Source of the DNA: UBA1234 sp964400015
GTDB lineage: Bacteria; Bacillota; Clostridia; TANB77; UBA1234
Length of the DNA stretch: 64,000 nucleotides
Assembly (NCBI GenBank): GCA_964400015.1
Contig: CAYNRR010000002.1
Location: 108,038 to 172,037, forward strand
Reading direction: 5' to 3'
Part shown: one piece after another, positions 36,654 to 45,099 of the stretch
How the letters are laid out: each line of letters starts with the position of its first letter
Numbering within the stretch: position 1 is the stretch's first letter
Position numbers and translations under genes: made by a program
The notes under the pieces: generated by a model
The model's database searches: none
The model's input: only the letters and a program-made list of their open reading frames with translations
Told to the model about the DNA's origin: nothing

Positions 36654-37648
36654 AATTTTTCAAATGAATCTAACAATGGTGTTTCAAGTTCTTCTTCTTC
36701 GTAGTCTTCATAATCATCATCTTCGTCATCATCAAAAATGTATATGTAATCTTCGTCATCAAATCCTAATATTTCAATGTCTGTATAATACCATTTTAAT
36801 ATTTCATCATATGTGAAACCTTCATTTGCCATTCCGACAGCACCATATTGACTCATTCCAACGCCATGTCCATTTCCATGTCCTGTGAATGTTGCTTCGC
36901 CATCTTCAAATTCAACGTCAAACCATTGGCTTTTTAATTTTAACGTGCCAAAAGGTGTTCTAATTCCGTTTTTAGTTAAAACTTTTTCGCCTTTACTACC
37001 AGTTACTACAAGTTCTATTACACGATCATTTTCTGAAAGTTCTGTGATTTCTATATCTTCTATTTCTCCTAGTGTATTAAATATTTTTTTCAATTCTGCT
37101 TGTGTATATGTAACTGTCCAATCTGTATTACCTTTTACTTCAGGTTCATATGGATCTTCAACACCTCTTACATAAGGTAGTGCAGCACTCCATACATTTT
37201 CAGATGATTCTGTATGTCCTCCACTTGTTGAAAAAAAGTATCCTGTAACAATTTCATCATCATATGTAATAACTTGACCTGATGTTTCATCTACTGCATC
37301 AATTACTTTTTGAGGTACATTTCCTTTTTCATATACTTGATCTTTAGTCGTTGAAGTAACATGATACTTAGCGTTATCGCCAGCTGACAATATTTTTGTT
37401 ACAGCATAACTTCTTGATGCTACTGCTTGTGCTTTTAGTGCTTCTATTGGTGTCTTTTCACCAATGGCATTATATAGTTCTTTTTTTACAACACCATATA
37501 AATAAGTATCAAGATCCATTTCTTCAACTGTTCCATCTTGCAATTGAACCAATATATTTTTAGGTACTTCTGTATTTGTTTTTGCAAAAGTTACCGTATT
37601 TAGTGTAAGTAATACTATTAAAAAAAGTATTTGAATAAATTTCTTCAT
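36614..37648 (-). CDS. SpoIID/LytB-domain protein
   Basis: A 344-residue exported protein of the SpoIID family, whose members are lytic transglycosylases acting on denuded glycan during engulfment. A signal peptide (1-22) is followed by the SpoIID domain. That domain includes YGVVKKELYN with the catalytic Glu, PIEALKAQAVASRSYAVT, TSGGHTESSENVW and GHGNGHGVGMSQYGA. The C-terminus is a long acidic stretch (Asp/Glu/Tyr, ~300-325), which is unusual. There is no N-terminal membrane anchor beyond the signal, so it may be a SpoIID paralogue. GGAGG precedes the ATG. The 3' end overlaps the ROK gene. Confidence 0.9.
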   Translation of the reverse strand: MKKFIQILFLIVLLTLNTVTFAKTNTEVPKNILVQLQDGTVEEMDLDTYLYGVVKKELYNAIGEKTPIEALKAQAVASRSYAVTKILSAGDNAKYHVTSTTKDQVYEKGNVPQKVIDAVDETSGQVITYDDEIVTGYFFSTSGGHTESSENVWSAALPYVRGVEDPYEPEVKGNTDWTVTYTQAELKKIFNTLGEIEDIEITELSENDRVIELVVTGSKGEKVLTKNGIRTPFGTLKLKSQWFDVEFEDGEATFTGHGNGHGVGMSQYGAVGMANEGFTYDEILKWYYTDIEILGFDDEDYIYIFDDDEDDDYEDYEEEELETPLLDSFEKLCTTNWMIQMIKR

Positions 37649-37664
37649 TTGTTTCCTCCAATAA

Positions 37665-38756
37665 TTAAACGTTAAATCTGAATAAAACTACGTCACCATC
37701 TTGCATTACGTAATCTTTTCCTTCAATTCTAATTAAGCCTTTTTCTCTTGCTTTTGCAAGTGAGCCACAATCTATTAAATCATTATAACTAACAACTTCT
37801 GCCTTTATGAATCCTCTTTCTATATCTGAATGGATCTTTCCAGCAGCTGCTGGTGCTTTAGTTCCAATTTGAATTGTCCATGCTCTAACTTCTGGTTCAC
37901 CTGCAGTTAAGAAAGACATTAGATTTAATAATTTATAACTAGCTTTTATCAGTTTGTCTAATCCTGGTTCTTCGATTCCCATTAGTTCAAGCATTTCTGC
38001 TTTTTCTTCATCTTCTAACGTTGCAAGTTCTTCTTCTACTTTAACGCAAAGTGGAATTGCTTCACTACCATTTTCTTCAGCATATTTCTTTAATGCCATG
38101 AAATTAGCATCAGTTTCATATGTTTTTAATTGGTCTTCTGACAAGTTGCCCACATACATCATAGGTTTAGCTGTTAGAAGATAGAAATCTGTAAGCATTT
38201 CTTTTTCTTCATCTGTTAATGATACACTACTTGCAAGTTTACCAGCTTCTAATGCTTTTTTTATTCTTTCTAACGCATCTACTTCTACTTGACGTTTTTT
38301 GTCTGTTCTAGCCATTTTTACAGCTCTATCCATACGCTTTTCAAGTGTTTCCATGTCAGCTAATATAAGTTCTAAGTTTATTGTTTCGACATCACGAAGT
38401 GGATTGATAGAACCGTCAACATGAGTAATATTACCGTTTTCAAAACATCTAACAACTTGAACTATCGCATCTACTTCTCTAATATGTGATAAGAATTTAT
38501 TTCCTAATCCTTCACCTTTTGAAGCACCTTTTACTATACCAGCTATATCAACAAATTTTACAACAGCATGAGTAACCTTTTCTGGGTTGTATAATTCAGC
38601 AAGTTTGTCTAATCTTTCGTCAGGAACTGGAACAATTCCTACGTTTGGTTCGATAGTGCAAAATGGATAATTCGCACATTCTGCTCCTGCTTTAGTTATT
38701 GCATTAAACATTGTACTTTTACCTACGTTTGGTAAACCTACTATTCCTATTTCCAT
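37665..38756 (-). CDS. ychF: Redox-regulated ATPase YchF
   Basis: An Obg-like P-loop ATPase that binds ribosomes and influences stress responses. The 363-residue protein has the G1 motif GLPNVGKSTMFNAIT, the family's altered G4 and a coiled-coil insertion (~115-195). It ends with the TGS domain, DYVMQDGDVVLFRFNV being the standard YchF terminus. The length is normal. It lies between the U32 protease gene and spoIID with gaps of 27 and 16 nt, so it belongs to the same run. Confidence 0.97.
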   Translation of the reverse strand: MEIGIVGLPNVGKSTMFNAITKAGAECANYPFCTIEPNVGIVPVPDERLDKLAELYNPEKVTHAVVKFVDIAGIVKGASKGEGLGNKFLSHIREVDAIVQVVRCFENGNITHVDGSINPLRDVETINLELILADMETLEKRMDRAVKMARTDKKRQVEVDALERIKKALEAGKLASSVSLTDEEKEMLTDFYLLTAKPMMYVGNLSEDQLKTYETDANFMALKKYAEENGSEAIPLCVKVEEELATLEDEEKAEMLELMGIEEPGLDKLIKASYKLLNLMSFLTAGEPEVRAWTIQIGTKAPAAAGKIHSDIERGFIKAEVVSYNDLIDCGSLAKAREKGLIRIEGKDYVMQDGDVVLFRFNV

Positions 38757-38783
38757 TTATATTTCTCCTTTATGAATATTCTT

Positions 38784-40016
38784 TTATTTAATTTTTCTAA
38801 TTACATATCCTGCTTCAACTTTTGTTGGCAAATGTAATTTTACTTTTTGTTCTTTTACTCCTGGATTTACAGTTGCTATTTCTTCACCTGTTTCATAGTC
38901 ATATAATTTTTCTATATTCATGCAAACAGGTTCCAAAACTTCTGGAAGCATTATTTCAAGTTTATCTCCAACAGATAATTTATTTCTGATTTCTATTGTT
39001 GTCATTTCTTCATCATCAGTTGAAATTACGACTCCTGCAAATTCATAATCAGGATTGTATTGTCTACCTGAAAAATCTTGTGTATCTTTATTTTCTTTGT
39101 TATTAAAGAAAAAGTCTGTTACACCTCTAGTTCTAGCTTTATCAAGTTCTTTAAAATACTTTTCACTATTCCAATTTTCAGAATTCTTTTCGTAATCATC
39201 AAGTGCATGTCTGTAGGCGTGAACAACATTTGCTAGATAAAATTCTGTTTTTAATCTGCCCTCTATTTTTAAGCTATCTACATTTATATCAAACAATGTT
39301 GGTATATCGTTTACTAGACACATATCTTTTGAAGAAAAAATATATGTTCCTCTTTCATCATATTCAACTGGCATTAGTTCGCCTGGCTTGTTGACTTCTT
39401 CTGCATAAATATTATATGCCCATCTACATGGTTGTGCACAATCGCCATGGTTTGCACTGCGATTTGCCATGTAGTCACTCATATAACATCTACCAGAATA
39501 GCTATAACAAATTGCTCCATGCACAAACATTTCAACATCTAAATCTTGAGGTTTATTGTCTGTCATGTATTTTATTTCGTCTTTATTTAATTCTCTAGCA
39601 AGAATTACTCTTCTAGCACCATTTTTGTACCAAAACATTGCATTATGCAAACTTGTAACGTTGGCTTGTGTGCTTATATGTATTTCTGTATGTGGTGCGT
39701 ATTCTTTAACTATATCAACGATTCCTCCATCAGAAATAATTAGTCCGTCCACGCCAAGTTCATCTAAGTATTTTGCTTCTTCTTTTATCAATTCGTATTC
39801 ATCATCTCTAGCATAGATGTTCATAGCAACATATACTTTTTTGTTTAGTGAATGTGCAAGTTTTACGGTATTTACTAAATCATCAAATTGCATTGATGTT
39901 CTTGTCCTTAGTGAAAGCTTTGTTGTTCCTGCATATACAGCATCAGCACCATATAAAAAAGCAACTTTAGCTTTTTCAAAAGAGCCTGCTGGTGCAAGTA
40001 GTTCTGGTTTCTTCAA
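38784..40016 (-). CDS. Peptidase U32 family protein (probable tRNA or rRNA hydroxylation enzyme)
   Basis: A 410-residue member of the U32 family. The opening KPELLAPAGSFEKAKVAFLY and the segment HGAICYSYSGRCYMSDYMANR (given in two parts, with NHGDCAQPCRW after it) show the four conserved Cys. Close family members (TrhP, RlhA) hydroxylate U34 of tRNA or C2501 of 23S rRNA rather than cleave peptides, so the protease name may be historical. The start is TTG with GGAGGAG six bases upstream, and no ATG is nearby. An O-methyltransferase gene lies 18 nt upstream; in Firmicutes such pairs (trhP with trmR) modify the same tRNA wobble base. Confidence 0.9.
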   Translation of the reverse strand: MKKPELLAPAGSFEKAKVAFLYGADAVYAGTTKLSLRTRTSMQFDDLVNTVKLAHSLNKKVYVAMNIYARDDEYELIKEEAKYLDELGVDGLIISDGGIVDIVKEYAPHTEIHISTQANVTSLHNAMFWYKNGARRVILARELNKDEIKYMTDNKPQDLDVEMFVHGAICYSYSGRCYMSDYMANRSANHGDCAQPCRWAYNIYAEEVNKPGELMPVEYDERGTYIFSSKDMCLVNDIPTLFDINVDSLKIEGRLKTEFYLANVVHAYRHALDDYEKNSENWNSEKYFKELDKARTRGVTDFFFNNKENKDTQDFSGRQYNPDYEFAGVVISTDDEEMTTIEIRNKLSVGDKLEIMLPEVLEPVCMNIEKLYDYETGEEIATVNPGVKEQKVKLHLPTKVEAGYVIRKIK

Positions 40017-40034
40017 AGAAATCTCCTCCTAAAT

Positions 40035-40628
40035 TTATTTAATAACATGACTTACCGTTAAGCCATCGCCTATATCAAAAAGTTCCGACTCTAGTCTTTC
40101 ATTACTCATAACCGAGTCAATAAATGCTCTAAGTTTATTAACGGCTGTACGTTGTTTATGCTTGTTGTAATCGCTCATAACCATGCCTTTATATAAAACG
40201 TTATCTGCAATTATATAGCCACCGATTTTTACAAGTCGTAAAGCATGTTCAAAAAATTCATTATATTTACCCTTGGAAGCATCAATAAATATGACATCAT
40301 ACTTTTCATTAAGATAAGGTAATATGTCTAAAGCATCACCTTCCATAACACGAATTTTATCTTCTACGCCTACTAACTTAATATTTTCAAGTGCTTGCTC
40401 TACTCTCAAACTTTCAATTTCAATTGTATCAATTCTTCCACCCTCATCTAAATATTTTGAAAAATTGATTGCAGAAAAACCGATTGCTGTACCAATTTCT
40501 AAAATTCTATGTGGTTTAATTTCATTTAACTTATTAGTTATAAATTCTAAACTTTCATCAAGCAAGATTGGTATTTTATTATCTCGCCCATATTTTTCAA
40601 TATCTTTTAGCAATTCATAATTTGCCAT
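40035..40628 (-). CDS. Class I SAM O-methyltransferase, possible TrmR
   Basis: A 197-residue methyltransferase of the O-methyltransferase 3 (COMT-like) family. It has the SAM motif EIGTAIGFSAINFSKYL, the acidic loop TIEIES, GDALDILPYL, and the metal/SAM segment VIFIDASKGKYNEFFEHA. Its position next to the U32 gene fits TrmR, which methylates 5-hydroxyuridine of tRNA in Bacillus; this assignment is inference. The ATG at 40628 has GGAGG six bases upstream and is preferred over an ATG 15 codons earlier. It is the first gene of a ten-gene run. Confidence 0.9.
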   Translation of the reverse strand: MANYELLKDIEKYGRDNKIPILLDESLEFITNKLNEIKPHRILEIGTAIGFSAINFSKYLDEGGRIDTIEIESLRVEQALENIKLVGVEDKIRVMEGDALDILPYLNEKYDVIFIDASKGKYNEFFEHALRLVKIGGYIIADNVLYKGMVMSDYNKHKQRTAVNKLRAFIDSVMSNERLESELFDIGDGLTVSHVIK

Positions 40629-40727
40629 AAATTTCCTCCGAACATTTTTTGAATTATGTATAAAGTCATACATAATTCTACGAAAGTATTATACTATAAC
40701 TCACCTAAAAAAGGTATATAAAAATGC

Positions 40728-40767
40728 AAAAAAACACAGAGTATTCAAAAACTGAATACTCTGTATT
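40728..40767 (-). terminator. Terminator of the 40775-41125 gene
   Basis: A perfect 12-bp stem (ACAGAGTATTCA, 40736-40747, with 40753-40764) is followed by seven T residues on the minus strand. Confidence 0.9.
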
Positions 40768-40774
40768 TTGTAAG

Positions 40775-41125
40775 TTATGCAGTGACCGGACGTTTCTCAT
40801 ATTCTCGATGATTTGTGAAAATGTTGATGATGAAATTCTTAGCATTTTCCAAATTATCGAAGAAGAAAACATCATGGTCTTCTCTTTCTTTGTATTGCCT
40901 AAATCGATCTCGTCTGTCCTTGACGAAGATCTTTTCAGGTGTGCATTTATAGACTTTCACAGTATAATCTGACTTTCCGTTTTTTCTGCCAAGGAAAATC
41001 ATCAGCTCATATTTTTCATCTGTCACAGATATTGTCTTAAATGTGCCATCAGAATTTTTCAATGTTTCTTCCGAAACATTCCGTAAAAAACGCATATCAC
41101 AATACACTTTGTCTTTTGTCATCAT
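40775..41125 (-). CDS. Hypothetical protein, atypical codon use
   Basis: A 116-residue soluble, charged protein I do not recognise. It reads as several beta strands (YELMIFLGRKNGKSDYTVKV) followed by an Arg/Asp-rich helix (KDRRDRFRQYKEREDHDVFF) and a final helix. No Cys pair, signal or membrane segment is seen beyond one Cys early and one in the middle. The ATG at 41125 has GGAGG five bases upstream. It has its own perfect terminator. Codon use is less AT-biased than in the flanking core genes, as at 1218 and 5007. Confidence 0.7.
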   Translation of the reverse strand: MMTKDKVYCDMRFLRNVSEETLKNSDGTFKTISVTDEKYELMIFLGRKNGKSDYTVKVYKCTPEKIFVKDRRDRFRQYKEREDHDVFFFDNLENAKNFIINIFTNHREYEKRPVTA

Positions 41126-41223
41126 AAAAACCTCCAAAAATTATTTCTTAGGTGTACATAAAGTGTTGCCTAGCTATGCCATTATATCATTTTTCTACAA
41201 AAAATCAAGTTTACGCCTTAGTT

Positions 41224-42549
41224 TTAAGCATATTCATACTTTTTCTTGTTTTTTATAAAACATATTACACTAACCACTAATGATAGTAATTCAGCAAACA
41301 CAACTGAAAGCCATATTCCATCTACAGCTATTAGCTTAGGCAATATTAAAATCATTGCTATTTGGAATACTAACGTTCTTAAGAAAGATATAAGTGCTGA
41401 TACAAATCCATCGTTTAATGCTGTGAAGAAAGATGATGCAAAGATATTAAACCAGCTGATTATATACGATAATGAATATATTCTTATCGCTCTTATTGTT
41501 AAATCTAATAATTCTTTGTCATAACTTGCAAATATGCTTGCTAATGGTTTTGCAAGTATTTCTGCTAATAAAGTCATTACTATAGCCGCTGTTCCTAAGA
41601 ACTTTAAGCTCTTGTTTAATAAACTTTTTAATTCTTCTTTATTTTCTGCACCATAATGATAACCGATTATAGGAGCTGTTCCTACTGAATAGCCAACATA
41701 AACTCCGACAAATAGAAAACCAATATACATTATTATTCCATATGCTGATACTCCATTTTGTCCTTCAAGTTCCATAAGTTGTGCATTAAATAGTATGTTT
41801 ACAAGTGACATTGAAAGGTTTGTAACCATTTCAGAAGATCCATTTGTACAAGTCTTGAAAATCGTATTTGCATCAAACTTAGTTTTTCCAAGTCTTAGCA
41901 TTGTATCATTTTTTCTTATGAAATATATTAGTGGTATAATTGCACCTATGAACTGACTCGTAATCGTTGCAACAGCTGCACCTTTTATTCCATATTTAGG
42001 TATAAACAATGCGTCTAATACCATATTGGTTATACCTGATATTATTGAGATTATAAGACCAAATCTTGGCTTTTCTGCAACTATCATAAATGATTGAAAA
42101 CTATTTTGCAAAATATATGCTGTCATTCCAATTAAAAGGATTTTTCCATATGCCATGCAGTCTGGTATCATCGAGTCTGTTGCTTTAAGCATTCTGGCAA
42201 TTGGCTCTAAATATTTTATTCCAAGTATTGAAAATACTATTCCTAGTATTATTTCCAAATATATTAACATTGAAAATTCTTTGTTGGCTCTTTCTTTATT
42301 TCCTTCACCTAAAGATTTTGAAATAACTGCACTTCCACCTGTTCCTATCATAAAACCTACTGTTCCTATTATCATGATAGCTGGCATTATTAAGTTGATG
42401 GCAGAAAAAGCATCACTACCTACTATGTTTGAAACAAATATTCCGTCAACAACACCGTATATAGATGTAAACACCATCATTATTATTGTTGGTAAAGTAA
42501 ATTTAATAAGTTTTTTATATGTAAAATGCTCTGATAAGTTAATTTCCAT
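41224..42549 (-). CDS. MATE-family efflux transporter
   Basis: A 441-residue membrane protein with twelve predicted helices and the two-lobed MATE pattern. Landmarks are LPTIIMMVFTSIYGVVDGIF near the start and the internal repeat of it near residue 230. MATE proteins export drugs or metabolites in exchange for Na+ or H+; the substrate is unknown. The ATG at 42549 has GGAGGAG upstream, and it overlaps the end of the cytidylate-kinase-like gene by 11 nt, so the two are coupled. This pairing is seen in several gut Clostridia. Confidence 0.92.
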   Translation of the reverse strand: MEINLSEHFTYKKLIKFTLPTIIMMVFTSIYGVVDGIFVSNIVGSDAFSAINLIMPAIMIIGTVGFMIGTGGSAVISKSLGEGNKERANKEFSMLIYLEIILGIVFSILGIKYLEPIARMLKATDSMIPDCMAYGKILLIGMTAYILQNSFQSFMIVAEKPRFGLIISIISGITNMVLDALFIPKYGIKGAAVATITSQFIGAIIPLIYFIRKNDTMLRLGKTKFDANTIFKTCTNGSSEMVTNLSMSLVNILFNAQLMELEGQNGVSAYGIIMYIGFLFVGVYVGYSVGTAPIIGYHYGAENKEELKSLLNKSLKFLGTAAIVMTLLAEILAKPLASIFASYDKELLDLTIRAIRIYSLSYIISWFNIFASSFFTALNDGFVSALISFLRTLVFQIAMILILPKLIAVDGIWLSVVFAELLSLVVSVICFIKNKKKYEYA

Positions 42550-43165
42550 TTTTATCTCCTCCAAACCAATTTTTGATATATTCAGCTAATGGTGAAATGA
42601 TTTGTTTTATTTCTACGTCAGATGTGTTTATACATAGCGTGTAGTTTTCTTTATTTCCCCATTCTGCATTTGAAATTAAATTGTTAAAAGCTTTTCTATT
42701 TTTATCTATGTTTTTTATTTTTGCTTCTATTTCTTTATCCGATAAATTTTCTTCTGCATTTGCTTTTTTCTTGCAACGATTTATTTTTGATTCTAGGTTT
42801 GCATATACAAAAATATTCATCGGATTATATTCTTTTAAAACAGTATTTGCTCCTCTTCCCACGATAATTGCATTACCTTTTTGTGCGATTTCTTTTAATA
42901 TTTTTGCTTGCTTTACTAATATTTCTGTTTGTGTGTTTTGCATTGCAGTATATGTTGAAAAAGACTTCGCAAATTGGAATGCATAAGGATATGCACCTTT
43001 TTCTGAAATGTTTTTAATATATTCTTCTGACATATTAGTTTCTTTTGCAAGTAAATTTATTATTTCAGAATCATAATAAGCATACCCCAGTTCATCGGCA
43101 AGTCTTTTAGCTACTTCTCTACCTCCACTTCCAAACTCTCTACTAATTGTTACTATTTTATTCAT
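42539..43165 (-). CDS. Cytidylate kinase-like family protein
   Basis: A 208-residue P-loop kinase of the cytidylate kinase-like family. The phosphate loop is SREFGSGGREVAKRLA, followed by YYDSEII, GRGANTVL and a basic LID-like helix (NRCKKKANAEENLSDKE). It is shorter than, and distinct from, housekeeping Cmk, and its substrate is not known. It is followed by a MATE transporter gene with an 11-nt overlap. A terminator-like hairpin lies 24 nt before its start, which suggests control by attenuation from the tRNA-Thr transcript. Confidence 0.87.
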   Translation of the reverse strand: MNKIVTISREFGSGGREVAKRLADELGYAYYDSEIINLLAKETNMSEEYIKNISEKGAYPYAFQFAKSFSTYTAMQNTQTEILVKQAKILKEIAQKGNAIIVGRGANTVLKEYNPMNIFVYANLESKINRCKKKANAEENLSDKEIEAKIKNIDKNRKAFNNLISNAEWGNKENYTLCINTSDVEIKQIISPLAEYIKNWFGGDKNGN

Positions 43166-43188
43166 GCTTCATTCCTCCTTTTTCCCAT

Positions 43189-43227
43189 AAAAAAAGAGCC
43201 CAATTATTTTTTAAAATAACCGAGCTC
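43189..43227 (-). terminator. Terminator before the cytidylate-kinase-like gene
   Basis: A stem closed by GAGCTC/GAGCCC-type arms with several G-U pairs is followed by seven T residues on the minus strand. It ends the tRNA-Thr transcript or acts as an attenuator for the kinase-MATE pair. Confidence 0.75.
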
Positions 43228-43340
43228 ACTCGACATCTTATCGACTCTTGTTTTGCTTTATACAAAACGATGCTACGGCATCGAGTCCTCCGATGATTGT
43301 CTTTATTAAATTCGACTTTTTGTAGTTCGAGTTTAACAAT
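43228..43340 (-). ncRNA. Candidate structured RNA downstream of tRNA-Thr
   Basis: This stretch lies between tRNA-Thr and the terminator. It can form AAACTCGA against TCGAATTT, a six-base CGATGC/GCATCG hairpin with loop CGTA, and a GTTTTG/CAAAAC hairpin. The last two are enclosed by GACTC/GAGTC. An alternative ACTCGA/TCGAGT pairing competes with that closing stem. It matches no riboswitch class I know. A switching leader or a small RNA is possible. Confidence 0.45.
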
Positions 43341-43344
43341 AATT

Positions 43345-43420
<76 letters not shown>

Positions 43421-43437
43421 ATCTCCAAACAATAACT

Positions 43438-43465
43438 ATTATATAATATTTTTTTATAAAATCAA
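43438..43465 (-). promoter_or_regulatory. SigA-type promoter of tRNA-Thr
   Basis: TTGATT and TATAAT on the minus strand are separated by 16 bases, about ten bases before the tRNA upstream edge. Confidence 0.65.
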
Positions 43466-43492
43466 CTTTTTAGTACTTTTATTTTTATGCAT

Positions 43493-43532
43493 AAAAAGTC
43501 CACTTACATAAAATTTGTAAATGGACTTTTTT
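43493..43532 (-). terminator. Terminator downstream of gatB
   Basis: AAAAAGTCCA pairs with TGGACTTTTT across a short loop, giving T tails on both strands. It is ~135 nt past the gatB stop. Confidence 0.75.
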
Positions 43533-43668
43533 AGTACTTCTCAATAACTAGTGTTTAAGCTTATATTTATTTATCTTTTATTTTTATATCTTATAGGCAC
43601 CACCCTCCTTTACATATATATTATCTAATAAATATGTAAAATTTGTGATGCTTATATGAACAATTAGT

Positions 43669-45099
43669 TTATTTGTTTAAATATTCTAATATAAATTTAT
43701 TTAATATTTGAGGATTTCCTTTTCCTTTCATTTCTTTCATGCATTGTCCAACTAAAAATCCTAATGCTCTATCTTTTCCAGCTTTGTAGTCTGCTACTGA
43801 TTGAGGATTTGCTGCAATTATTTTATCTACAACTTCTTTAATTGCTCCCTCATCTGATATTTGTACTAGTCCCTTTTCTTCTACTATTTTTTCTGGGTTT
43901 GCTCCTGTTTCAGTCATTTCTTCAAATACCTTTTTGGCAATTGCACTACTTATTGTTCCTTTATCTATTAGCATAATTAGTTTTGCTAAATTTTCTGCTG
44001 TAAATGGTAGTTCGTTATATTCAACACCTTTTTCTTTTGCTATTCTTATAATGTCTGTCATTATCCAGTTACTAACTGCTTTAGCATTTTTGCATATTGC
44101 TGTTGCTTGTTCAAAGAAATCAGATAAATGTTTTGACGATGTTATTATTCCTGCATCATATTCTGGAAGACCGATTTCGTTTATATATCTTTCTCTTCTG
44201 CTTTCTGGTAATTCTGGCAATGTGTCTTTAATGTTTTGAATATATTCATCTGAAAGTCTTATTGGCATTAAATCAGGTTCAGGGAAATACCTATAATCGT
44301 TCGCGTTTTCTTTTGTTCTCATTGCATATCCTTCGCCTGTTTCGTCATCCCATCTTCTTGTTTCTTGTAGTATAACACCACCTGCTTCTAAAACTTCTTT
44401 TTGTCTTGCTATTTCAAATTCTATACATCTAGCAATTGAACGGAATGAGTTTAAGTTTTTAGTTTCTGTTCTTGTTCCGAATTTTTCTTGTCCAGCTGGT
44501 CTAATCGATAAGTTAACGTCTGCTCTTAGTGAACCTTCTTGCATCTTACAATCTGAAACTCCGATATATTCTAAAATACCTTTTAATTTTTCAACGTATG
44601 CCACTGCCTCTTCAGCACTTCTCATATCTGGTTCAGAAACGATTTCTATTAGTGGCACACCAGCTCTGTTTAAATCTACAAGTGTTCCACCTGTATACGC
44701 ATCATGCACTAATTTGCCTGCGTCATCTTCAATATGAATTCTTGTGATACCAATACGTTTTTCTGTATCATTTACTTTTATATCAACATGTCCATGCTCA
44801 CATAAAGGCAAATCATATTGTGATATTTGATAAGCTCTTGGTGTGTCTGGATAAAAATAATTTTTTCTATCTTGTTTGCTTTCTTTTGCTATTTCACAAT
44901 TTGTTGCAAGTCCTGCTCTTACTGCATACTCTACAACTTTTTCATTTAATACAGGTAATGCTCCTGGCATACCAGTACATACAGGGCAACAATGTGTGTT
45001 TGGATCTCCTCCAAATTCAGTAGAACATCCACAATATATTTTTGTTTTTGTTGAAAGTTCAGCATGAACTTCAAGTCCTATTATTACTTCGTATTCCAT
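43669..45099 (-). CDS. gatB: Asp-tRNA(Asn)/Glu-tRNA(Gln) amidotransferase subunit B
   Basis: The tRNA-binding kinase subunit of GatCAB, which turns Glu-tRNA(Gln) and Asp-tRNA(Asn) into their amide forms. The 476-residue protein has the signature EVIIGLEVHAELSTKTKIYC and the zinc-site Cys (CGCS ... CCPVCTGMPGALPVLN). The cradle domain holds the activating site, and the C-terminal YqeY-like tail is present. Its ATG overlaps the gatA stop by one base (TAATG) and uses a GGAGGTG site inside gatA, so the three subunits are coupled. Confidence 0.97.
   Translation of the reverse strand: MEYEVIIGLEVHAELSTKTKIYCGCSTEFGGDPNTHCCPVCTGMPGALPVLNEKVVEYAVRAGLATNCEIAKESKQDRKNYFYPDTPRAYQISQYDLPLCEHGHVDIKVNDTEKRIGITRIHIEDDAGKLVHDAYTGGTLVDLNRAGVPLIEIVSEPDMRSAEEAVAYVEKLKGILEYIGVSDCKMQEGSLRADVNLSIRPAGQEKFGTRTETKNLNSFRSIARCIEFEIARQKEVLEAGGVILQETRRWDDETGEGYAMRTKENANDYRYFPEPDLMPIRLSDEYIQNIKDTLPELPESRRERYINEIGLPEYDAGIITSSKHLSDFFEQATAICKNAKAVSNWIMTDIIRIAKEKGVEYNELPFTAENLAKLIMLIDKGTISSAIAKKVFEEMTETGANPEKIVEEKGLVQISDEGAIKEVVDKIIAANPQSVADYKAGKDRALGFLVGQCMKEMKGKGNPQILNKFILEYLNK

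Noticed and set aside
43189..43340. Guanidine (ykkC) riboswitch before the MATE gene
   Set aside because: None of the ykkC consensus segments is present.
43571..43605. A tiny minus-strand peptide (GTG start after GGAGG, about 10 codons)
   Set aside because: The start codon overlaps the site region too closely and nothing supports the peptide.
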